Shown: positions 14,086-19,763 of the stretch, in pieces
How the letters are laid out: every line of letters begins with the position of its first letter
Position numbering within the stretch: the stretch's first letter is position 1
Assembly (NCBI GenBank): GCA_003695215.1
Contig: RFIM01000024.1
Coordinates: 1-19,763, forward strand
DNA from: Chloroflexota bacterium
GTDB lineage: Bacteria; Chloroflexota; Anaerolineae; Aggregatilineales; UBA2796
Length of the DNA: 19,763 bases
Reading direction: 5' to 3'
Program-made: the position numbers and the translations under genes
Notes under the pieces: generated by a model
Seen by the model: only the letters and a program-made list of their open reading frames with translations
Told to the model about the DNA's origin: nothing
Databases searched by the model: none

Positions 14086-14157
14086 TGGGGAGTGGCCAAG
14101 CGGCAAGGCAGCGGACTTTGAATCCGCGATTCGCAGGTTCGAATCCTGCCTCCCCAG
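14086..14157 (+). tRNA. tRNA-Gln, anticodon TTG
   Basis: All four arms can be drawn by hand. The acceptor stem TGGGGAG pairs with CTCCCCA, followed by discriminator G at 14157. The D arm contains GGCCAAGCGGCAAGGC. The anticodon stem GCGGA/TCCGC closes the loop CTTTGAA, giving anticodon TTG. The T arm is GCAGG-TTCGAAT-CCTGC. The 5' TGGGG start and the GCCAAGCGG D-arm are typical of bacterial tRNA-Gln. The 3' CCA is not encoded. It lies on the + strand between two - strand operons. Confidence 0.95.
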
Positions 14158-14161
14158 CACT

Positions 14162-14186
14162 AAAGCGGCCTGTGCGCCGCTTTTTT
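14162..14186 (+). terminator. Rho-independent terminator of tRNA-Gln
   Basis: A perfect 8-bp stem (14162-14169 with 14176-14183) with a six-base loop runs into six T residues at 14181-14186. It starts five bases after the tRNA. On the - strand the hairpin follows the stop of the sugar kinase at 14188, but only a weak TTTA tail is present, so termination there would be less efficient. Confidence 0.85.
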
Positions 14187-14187
14187 G

Positions 14188-15165
14188 TCAGCCGTGCGCC
14201 GCGATCTCGGCCAGAAGCTCGGCGCGTGTCGGCGCATAATTGCCCACGCGCCTGATCACAATGCTGGCTGCGAAGGTCGCCAATTGCGCTGCTGTCCTCA
14301 AGTCGGCGCCTGCCAGGAGCGCCAAGCTAACCACAGCCACAACGGTATCGCCCGCGCCGACCGTATCGAAAACGTCCTCCACTTGTGGTGCAGGTACATG
14401 CTGCACGCCATTTTCATCAGCCACAGTGATGCCATCAGCGCCGCGCGTCAGGCAGATGCCGCGCCGCAGCTGCAACTGCGTGCGCAGCTCATGCGCAGCT
14501 GCGCCGAAGTCGGCGTCTGTACGCAGCTCGCGCCTGAGCGCCCGCTGCGCTTCGTCGGCATTGCACTTCACCACATCAAAGCCGCTGTACTTATCTAATT
14601 CGCCTTGCGCATCGGCGACGCGCAGAGCGCGCTGTGCGCGCACCTGCGCCACCACTTCAGGCGTCAGCAGACCGTTCAGATAGTCAGAGCAGATGATCGC
14701 CGCGTAGTTGCCCGTTAGGGCCGCGCCGATCTGCGCCGCAACTGCCGACCGAATTGGCGTCCGATCCACGCGATCCAGGCGCGCCACTTGTTGTGGAAAG
14801 CGCAAGCCGATCTGCGCCATGATGCGCGTCTTGGTCGTCGTCTGGCGCGTCGCGTCTACAATCAAGCCTTCGGTGCGAATTTGGCGCGCTGCTAGCAAAG
14901 CGCGCAGCGTTGCGCCATTCTCGTCGGCGCCGATCACGCCGATTTGGTGCGCAAAGCTACCTAGCGCTGCTACATTCGCCGACGGATTCGCCGCGCCGCC
15001 TGCGATCACCTCGCGCCGCTCAAACTCCAAAACAGGAATCGGCGCCTCGCGGCTGAGGCGACTGGCTGTGCCGATCAGGTACTCATCCAGGATGACATCG
15101 CCGATCACAGCGACCTGCCAGCCCGCCAAACGCTCTGCCAATGCCTGCAACGCCGCCTTAGCCAT
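14188..15165 (-). CDS. PfkB-family sugar kinase, HldA/RfaE1 type (heptose-7-phosphate kinase-like)
   Basis: This 325-residue kinase looks like the first domain of HldE, which phosphorylates D-glycero-D-manno-heptose 7-phosphate on the way to ADP- or GDP-heptose. Family marks are VIGDVILDEYLIGTASRLS (20-38; compare GDVMLDRYWYG), SREAPIPV, AGGAANPSANVAALG, and the C-terminal FDTVGAGDTV with the catalytic D273. There is no nucleotidyltransferase domain, so it resembles stand-alone HldA; a separate HldC-type gene would be needed and is not in the window. A different sugar phosphate is possible. The ATG overlaps the upstream glycosyltransferase stop by eight bases, and the GT9 domain encoded there belongs to the heptosyltransferase family. 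This agrees with use of a heptose donor. Confidence 0.82.
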   Translation of the reverse strand: MAKAALQALAERLAGWQVAVIGDVILDEYLIGTASRLSREAPIPVLEFERREVIAGGAANPSANVAALGSFAHQIGVIGADENGATLRALLAARQIRTEGLIVDATRQTTTKTRIMAQIGLRFPQQVARLDRVDRTPIRSAVAAQIGAALTGNYAAIICSDYLNGLLTPEVVAQVRAQRALRVADAQGELDKYSGFDVVKCNADEAQRALRRELRTDADFGAAAHELRTQLQLRRGICLTRGADGITVADENGVQHVPAPQVEDVFDTVGAGDTVVAVVSLALLAGADLRTAAQLATFAASIVIRRVGNYAPTRAELLAEIAAHG

Positions 15166-17017
15166 ACTGACCGCCTATGCCTTCGAAATGGCGCGGCGGA
15201 CGCGCTCCGCGCCACAGGACAAGCCAAACAAAGCGCGGCAGACGGCTTGCCATGCGCCGCCAACGCCAAGGCTGCCTTAGCAAGCGATGAAACCACTCTA
15301 AGCCAAGGCGGCGCATCCACAAGGGCGCGCGTTGCGCCGTGCCTGCCACAAAATCGAAGGCACCGCCGACTCCGAGCGCCACTTTCACCTGCAGCCGCGC
15401 CAAGTTGCGCGCTAGCCATTTCTCCTGTTGTGGCGAGCCGTAAGCCACAAACAGGATGTCAGCGCCTGAAGCGTTGATGAGCGCTACAATCCCATCTTCA
15501 GCTTCAGGCGATGGATCGCCGCTGTGCGTGCCGACCACTTGCAGGCGCGGAAAGCGCTCGCGCAAGCGCGCTGCGGCGCGCGCCGCCACGCCTTCAGCGG
15601 CACCCAGCAAGAACAGCCGCCAGCCTGCCTGCGCCGCGCGCTCAGCGATGAGCGGCAAGCTATCTGAGCCCGTCACGCGCTCGGGCAAGCGCACGCCGAG
15701 CCGCCGAGCCGCCCATAGCAGCCCAACACCATCAGCTGTGACCAGCGCACAGCGCCGCAAGATGGTATAGAACAGCACATCGCGCTGTGCCAACATCACT
15801 AGCTCAGGATTAGCCGTGCAGATCAGGCGCGCTGATGACGCCTCGCGTATCCAGTGCCCGATCTGATCGAGCAACTCAGCGAAGGTCAGCCGATCTATTG
15901 GCACGCCTAGCACTTCCAAAGCTGGTCGGCGCTCGCGCTGCGCGATCGCGAGGCGACTCTCGCCCTTGATCAGGCCCTCAGGCTTAAGCGCGCGCATACA
16001 AGTGCGCGCCGCGCAGCCGCTGCGCAAGCCGACGCTCTGCCCAATATATGCGCAGGGCGAGCAAAGCACGCCCGAGCGCGCTATCACAGCCGCTCGGCCC
16101 TGCGGACGCCACGCCTGCCAAGCGAAGTGATTGGTCGCGCCGAAGGGCGTGTACAAAGCCAGATGCGGAATGGCCGCAGCGATATGCATCACGCCGCTAT
16201 CGCCGCCAATGAAGACGGCGCAGCGTTCCAGCACAGCAGCAAGCTGACCAAGCGTCGTCTTGGCGATCAAGTCGCGGTATGGCAGGCGCAAGTGTGCGCG
16301 TAATGCCTCAGAATCATCGCCGATGCCGCCTATCAGGACGATCGAGGTGCCGAGATGCTGTGCGAAGTGCGTGGCCGCCGCTGCAAAGCCTTCAGGCGTC
16401 CAGCGTCGCGCCACGTTCAAAGCGCCGCTGCCGCTGTGAACGGCCACGTAGCCTGATTCAGGCAATTGCTGCGCTGCCCAAGCACGATCAGCCTCGGAAA
16501 TGCCTACGCGCAGCGGAAAGCGCTCAGGCGAGTCTGATGCGCCGAGCAGCGCCGCCACTTTCAGCCAATAGGCGGCTTGATGGAAGGCACCAAAGCCGCG
16601 GTCAGCCACTTTATGCGTCAGAAACCAGCCGCGTCCATTCTCTAGCCCTGCCCGAACTGGCGCGCCTGTGCCGAGCGTGAGCATAGCGTGTTTCCACGCG
16701 CCAAAGGGCGTGCTGAGCTGATGGAAGAGCAAGACTGCCTGATAACGCCGCGCGCGTAGTTGGGCGATGAATGCCATCAAGCGGCGCAATGCTGAAGGCT
16801 TGAAGACGTCCGCAGCGCGTTCATAGGCGCGCAAGGGGAAGGTCAGCACCTGATCAGCCAACCTTGTGCCGTCAAGGATCGGCGCGGCATGAGCGCTGGT
16901 TAGCACGTCCAGCTCAGCGTGCGGCAAGGCTTCACGCAGGGCAGCTAGAGCAGGCGTCACTGTGATCAGATCGCCAATATCGGAGATTTTGATGCACAGA
17001 ATGCGCTTCAGGTTCAT
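15158..17017 (-). CDS. Fusion glycosyltransferase: GT9 (heptosyltransferase-like) plus GT26 (WecG/TagA/CpsF-like)
   Basis: Two glycosyltransferase units lie in one 619-residue chain. Residues 1-355 are GT9: ILCIKISDIGDLITVTPAL at the N-terminus, HSGSGA, GGDSGVMHIAAA (271-282), and a cysteine cluster (C319, C322, C335, C340) as in many GT9 proteins. Residues ~365-619 are GT26: TANPELVMLAQRD, VTADGVGLLWAARRLG (D429), ERVTGSD, YGSPQQEKW (526-534) and GVGGAFDFVAG (549-559). The basic, aromatic C-terminus is typical for membrane association of GT26 enzymes. The frame is continuous with no internal start signal of note, so this is a real fusion as read. The two units would probably add successive sugars to a lipid-linked glycan on the inner membrane face. 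The start overlaps the GT4 gene stop (ATGA). Confidence 0.9.
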   Translation of the reverse strand: MNLKRILCIKISDIGDLITVTPALAALREALPHAELDVLTSAHAAPILDGTRLADQVLTFPLRAYERAADVFKPSALRRLMAFIAQLRARRYQAVLLFHQLSTPFGAWKHAMLTLGTGAPVRAGLENGRGWFLTHKVADRGFGAFHQAAYWLKVAALLGASDSPERFPLRVGISEADRAWAAQQLPESGYVAVHSGSGALNVARRWTPEGFAAAATHFAQHLGTSIVLIGGIGDDSEALRAHLRLPYRDLIAKTTLGQLAAVLERCAVFIGGDSGVMHIAAAIPHLALYTPFGATNHFAWQAWRPQGRAAVIARSGVLCSPCAYIGQSVGLRSGCAARTCMRALKPEGLIKGESRLAIAQRERRPALEVLGVPIDRLTFAELLDQIGHWIREASSARLICTANPELVMLAQRDVLFYTILRRCALVTADGVGLLWAARRLGVRLPERVTGSDSLPLIAERAAQAGWRLFLLGAAEGVAARAAARLRERFPRLQVVGTHSGDPSPEAEDGIVALINASGADILFVAYGSPQQEKWLARNLARLQVKVALGVGGAFDFVAGTAQRAPLWMRRLGLEWFHRLLRQPWRWRRMASRLPRFVWLVLWRGARPPRHFEGIGGQYG

Positions 17018-18132
17018 CGTGTCGCTTCAATCAGCGCCTGAAGAGTCTGTTGAGCAGCGCGCTGCCAAGTGAAAGTCGCCGCTTGGGCATAGCCGCGCTC
17101 GATCAGCGCAGCGCGCAGTGCCGAGTCCTGTACGATACGCTCGATGCCCTCAGCGATGTGCGCCACATCTAGCGGATTGACCATCAGAGCTGCCGCGCCG
17201 ACTACCTCAGGCAATGAGGAGGACTCGGCGCACAGGACAGGCGTGCCGCAATGCAGGGCTTCTAAGGCAGGGATGCCGAAGCCTTCGTAGAGCGAGGGAA
17301 AGACGAAGGCCAGTGCGCCGCTGTAGAGCGCCGCCACTTCTGCCTCTGAGATGTAGCCGAGCAGCCGCACGCGATCGCGCAAGGCGTTGGGCAAGTGCGC
17401 CCATAGATCGCGCTCAGGCTCGAACAACCAGCCGACTTGCCCTGCTAGCACCAGGCTCAGATCAGGATCGCCACTGCGCTGCAAATACCTTGCAAAAGCC
17501 TGCACAAGGCGCGTCAAATTCTTGCGTGGCTGCAAGGTGCCCAGAAAGAGCAAGTAGCGCTCAGGCAAGTTGTGAGTATCGCGCACAGCGGCGATCTGGG
17601 CCGCTGAGGCGCGCGCCATGCTTTCTGCCGCAGGATAGACGACGCGGATTTTCGACTCGGATGTGCCGTACTGCGCGATCAGATCGCGGCGCGTCGCCTG
17701 CGAATCGGCGAGGACGCGCTCAGCGCGCCAGGCGCTATAGCGTGTGGTCAGCTCAAGATACAGGCGTTCTCTCAGGCGATGCGCTTTCGGGAAAAAGCGG
17801 TAGCCGAGATCGTGAACGGTCACCACAGCGCGCCCGCGCATCAGGAACGGCAAGGTGTGAGCAGGCACAAAGGTGACATCAGGCTGATGGCGCCACAGCG
17901 CCGCTGCGAAGCGCGTGTGCGTCCAGGCGCGGCGCGCCGGCAAGATGTAAGCGCGCACGTTTGGCCGCTCGGGCAGCAGGCCAGGCGCAGGCGGCTCGCG
18001 GAAATACAAGCTAAAGCGCAGCTCAGCGCTTTCGGGCAAGTGCAAGAGCGCGCGGATCAGCTGCAAGGCGTAATTCTCAGTGCCTGTGCGTCGCGCTATC
18101 GTGACGCGGCTGGCATCCAGGGCGATGTGCAT
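17014..18132 (-). CDS. GT4-family glycosyltransferase
   Basis: This is a GT-B fold retaining glycosyltransferase of 372 residues. The N-terminal acceptor domain begins IALDASRV and has GTENYALQLIRAL. The donor domain starts at YLLFLGTLQPRKNLTRLVQAF (R203/K204 are phosphate-binding). It ends with SLYEGFGIPALEALHCGTPVL, holding the E283-x7-E291 pair. After that come SSLPEVVGAAALMVNP and a terminal helix. Sugar specificity cannot be read from sequence; many such enzymes use GDP-mannose or similar. No membrane span is present. It starts six bases after the membrane-protein gene and overlaps the GT9-GT26 fusion by four bases, so the cluster is one operon for building a surface glycan. Confidence 0.92.
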   Translation of the reverse strand: MHIALDASRVTIARRTGTENYALQLIRALLHLPESAELRFSLYFREPPAPGLLPERPNVRAYILPARRAWTHTRFAAALWRHQPDVTFVPAHTLPFLMRGRAVVTVHDLGYRFFPKAHRLRERLYLELTTRYSAWRAERVLADSQATRRDLIAQYGTSESKIRVVYPAAESMARASAAQIAAVRDTHNLPERYLLFLGTLQPRKNLTRLVQAFARYLQRSGDPDLSLVLAGQVGWLFEPERDLWAHLPNALRDRVRLLGYISEAEVAALYSGALAFVFPSLYEGFGIPALEALHCGTPVLCAESSSLPEVVGAAALMVNPLDVAHIAEGIERIVQDSALRAALIERGYAQAATFTWQRAAQQTLQALIEATR

Positions 18133-18138
18133 GTGTCG

Positions 18139-18861
18139 TCAATCGCGCTCGCGCAGGGCGCGTGGCAACCAGAGCAGAGCAGCTAGGATCAAGATTAGCG
18201 GCGCCAAGCGCGCCACACTGACTGAAATCTCAGGCGCGATAGGGCGCTCTGCCACAGGCAATGCCACTAAGCCTGCGGCGATCAGCGCTAGTGCGGGCAG
18301 AATCAGGCTGTTATCGCGTCCACGTGCAAGTAAGTAGCTCAACAGCAGCGCTAGGCCAACTGTGCCGATGCCCAAAGGCCACAGTTGCATCAGCTTCAAT
18401 TGACCGTCGGCCACGAGCGCTGCTGAGCCGAGCCAACCGCCGAGCGTCGCGCCGAGCAAGAACAAGCCGCGTTCGCGCCTGCCATTGACGAAAAAACGCG
18501 CCAAGAGCGCCAACGCCAACGCAGCTAGCCCAACGCCGAGCAGCCACAAGGGCGGATATTCCTGCACCTCAGGCGTCAGGCTCTCGCTGAGCAACAGCGC
18601 GCCATAACCGATCAGCAAGAGCGCAGGCATGGCCATGCTGAATTGCGCGCGGCGACGGCTGCGAAACTGCATCAGGCGCTGCGGACGGGCTAAATCTGCC
18701 TCAGCGTTGGCATCAGCAGCTCTCAAGGCCGCGGCCTCAGCGCGCACAGGCGCGCCTTCTGCTTGCTGCGGATCAGCAGCAGCTTGCGCTGCTTGGAAGT
18801 CTTGTTCGCTCGGCGGGAGCGGCGCTTCAGGCGCCTGATTTTCTGTTTCCATAGCGCTCAT
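18139..18861 (-). CDS. Six-helix integral membrane protein of unknown function
   Basis: I do not recognise a named family for this 240-residue protein. The first ~70 residues are Ala/Pro/Glu-rich and likely disordered in the cytoplasm, ending in a basic stretch (RSRRRAQF). Six hydrophobic helices follow at about 74-93, 104-124, 131-150, 160-180, 187-206 and 217-235, separated by very short loops. Basic loops (NGRRERG, the RALRERD tail) suggest cytoplasmic ends by the positive-inside rule. The chosen ATG at 18861 overlaps the stop of the preceding gene (ATGA); a second ATG at 18852 is possible. Its place ahead of three glycan-related genes suggests a link with the envelope, but no transport or enzyme motif is visible. 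Confidence 0.75.
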   Translation of the reverse strand: MSAMETENQAPEAPLPPSEQDFQAAQAAADPQQAEGAPVRAEAAALRAADANAEADLARPQRLMQFRSRRRAQFSMAMPALLLIGYGALLLSESLTPEVQEYPPLWLLGVGLAALALALLARFFVNGRRERGLFLLGATLGGWLGSAALVADGQLKLMQLWPLGIGTVGLALLLSYLLARGRDNSLILPALALIAAGLVALPVAERPIAPEISVSVARLAPLILILAALLWLPRALRERD

Positions 18862-19763
18862 TGAAAGACGAAAAAGGCAATGGTCAAGCGTGGCGGAATT
18901 AACACGCCGCCGCTGTTACGCACTTCCCACTGGCCAAGCCGCACGCCGCCTAGCGAAGGCGTGCGCCCGCGCAATGGGAAACGCGCCTCTTCGCCTGGCT
19001 TGACAGGCTCGGTGTTGCTCATCTCGATGCGGCGTGGCAGGTTGAAGCGCTCGCCTTCCACGTAGTTAATGCTGGTGCCAGGCAGCCAATCGCAGTTGCC
19101 AGTGTTGCGCAGGATCACGTCGGTCTCCAGCGGCGTGTTGACGCGAATCGGATTCTTTGGCGCCAATGGATCGGGCGGCTCAGGCGCGATCAGCTCGTAT
19201 TCCAAAACACACAAGCGCGCTGTGGCAGTGTAATCAGGTGTGGGCGAAGTCAGCGCGCGCTGAGTCTCAAAGAAAGCCACAATGGTCTGTTGGACGACAG
19301 TCGCTGTGGCGTTGGCAGCGACGACAGTGGCTGCTTCGATAGTTGCCGTGATGTTCGGCGTTGGCGTCGGCGTGTTGGAAGGCGTGAGCGTGGCGCTGGG
19401 CGTGAGCGTCGGTGTGGCAGTGAAAGTCGGCGTAGGCGTAGCAGTGAAAGTCGGTGTGGGTGTCGGCGTGGCAGTGAAGGTCGGTGTGAAAGTTGGCGTG
19501 GCGCTGGGCGTGTTGGTGGAAGTGGCCGTGAAGGTGGCCGTTGGCGATGGCGTGACACTAGGCGTCTGAGTTGGCGTGAAGGTGGCTGTAAAAGTGGCTG
19601 TCGGCGATGGCGTGCTGCTCGGCCGCTCAGTAGCACTTGGCGTGGAAGTTGGCGTCTCAGAGGCGCGCAGGGCAATGCCGAGCAGCGGCACTTCGCCGTT
19701 GGCAAGGCTGAGCGCGCCAAAAATGCCGAGAATGCCTAAGATCAGTGCGGCGCCGATGCTGAG
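18858..19763 (-). CDS. Surface protein with TM anchor, Thr/Pro-repeat linker and NBR1-type Ig-like domain (5' end outside window)
   Basis: The frame is open to the window edge, so the start is missing; 301 residues are visible. The first visible part is a hydrophobic helix (LSIGAALILGILGIFGALSLA), a membrane anchor or signal sequence. It is followed by about 85 residues of Thr/Pro/Ser/Ala-rich low complexity with recurring TFTATPTPT and TPSPTATFTAT units. A short helix follows (TIEAATVVAANATATVVQQTIVAFF). The C-terminal ~110 residues match the Ig-like domain of Next-to-BRCA1 (PF16158 type): TDVILRNTGNCDWLPGTSI, VKPGEEARFPL and LGQWEVRNSGGV. Such proteins are common in Chloroflexota, and the linker is a likely O-glycosylation target, in keeping with the glycosyltransferase genes downstream. 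A GTG at 19691 lies after the hydrophobic helix and is unlikely to be the real start. Confidence 0.85.
   Translation of the reverse strand, partial: LSIGAALILGILGIFGALSLANGEVPLLGIALRASETPTSTPSATERPSSTPSPTATFTATFTPTQTPSVTPSPTATFTATSTNTPSATPTFTPTFTATPTPTPTFTATPTPTFTATPTLTPSATLTPSNTPTPTPNITATIEAATVVAANATATVVQQTIVAFFETQRALTSPTPDYTATARLCVLEYELIAPEPPDPLAPKNPIRVNTPLETDVILRNTGNCDWLPGTSINYVEGERFNLPRRIEMSNTEPVKPGEEARFPLRGRTPSLGGVRLGQWEVRNSGGVLIPPRLTIAFFVFQ
19357..19650 (-). repeat. Degenerate short tandem repeats encoding the Thr/Pro linker
   Basis: The stretch is built from six- to twelve-base units coding for Thr-Pro, Thr-Ala and Thr-Phe pairs, with variation mostly at third positions. On the + strand it is very G/T-rich (GGCGT, GTGAAAGTCGG and similar units recur). 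One block coding for TPSPTATFTAT appears twice, about 21 codons apart. The repeat is in frame with the gene and is likely length-variable between strains. Confidence 0.75.

Noticed and set aside
19250..19739. CRISPR array or minisatellite DNA
   Set aside because: The repetition comes from codons of a Thr/Pro-rich protein segment in an open frame; units are short and degenerate, with no unique spacers.

Overview
The window looks like chromosomal DNA from a GC-rich bacterium (GC roughly 60% by eye), most plausibly a member of the Chloroflexota (Anaerolineae-like). The lineage call is an inference. It rests on the Thr/Pro-repeat linker in front of an NBR1-type Ig-like domain, a membrane-anchored NTF2-like protein of a type I associate with that phylum, and the general gene style. 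No 16S gene or other decisive marker is present. Coding density is very high, with no gene-free stretch above 300 bases. No insertion sequence, integrase, CRISPR array or prophage gene was seen.

Region 1 (1-5851, + strand) is a tight run: the tail of an ACT-domain protein, a soluble response regulator-histidine kinase, a two-domain ALDH16-type aldehyde dehydrogenase, a BirA-type biotin-protein ligase and a membrane-anchored protein of unknown function. It meets a convergent TPR gene with the two stop codons directly abutting. Region 2 (5852-8092, - strand) holds that TPR gene with its own promoter, and rimO. An N-terminally truncated, start-less L33 (rpmG) remnant follows rimO in the same frame. 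Region 3 (8143-9811, + strand) is a class I fumarase/tartrate-dehydratase alpha subunit, coupled to a gene that looks like an OMP decarboxylase stripped of its catalytic residues. Region 4 (9845-10276, - strand) is an ErpA/IscA-type Fe-S carrier with its own promoter and terminator.

Region 5 (10363-13811, - strand) is the most striking part. It is a five-gene, overlap-coupled operon encoding an E2-like (ubiquitin-conjugating) protein, a JAMM/JAB metalloprotease with an extra C-terminal domain, an E1-like ThiF adenylyltransferase, a 98-residue unknown protein and a NUDL-type Nudix hydrolase. It has the conjugation and deconjugation parts of a bacterial ubiquitin-like pathway but no recognisable ubiquitin-like modifier, and no CBASS cyclase or effector. 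A tRNA-Gln(TTG) with its own promoter and terminator lies just upstream on the + strand.

Region 6 (14188-19763, - strand) is a polysaccharide or glycoconjugate operon. Reading in transcription order it holds a partial TM/Thr-Pro/Ig-like surface protein, a six-helix membrane protein, a GT4 glycosyltransferase, a single-chain fusion of a GT9 (heptosyltransferase-type) and a GT26 (WecG/TagA/CpsF-type) glycosyltransferase, and an HldA/RfaE1-type sugar kinase.

Across the whole window the tetranucleotide CCGG is extremely rare (about seven by-eye occurrences), although CCG, CGG, GGCC, CGCG and GCGC are common. This suggests selection against that palindrome. All assignments come from reading the sequence and remembered family motifs; no database search was run.
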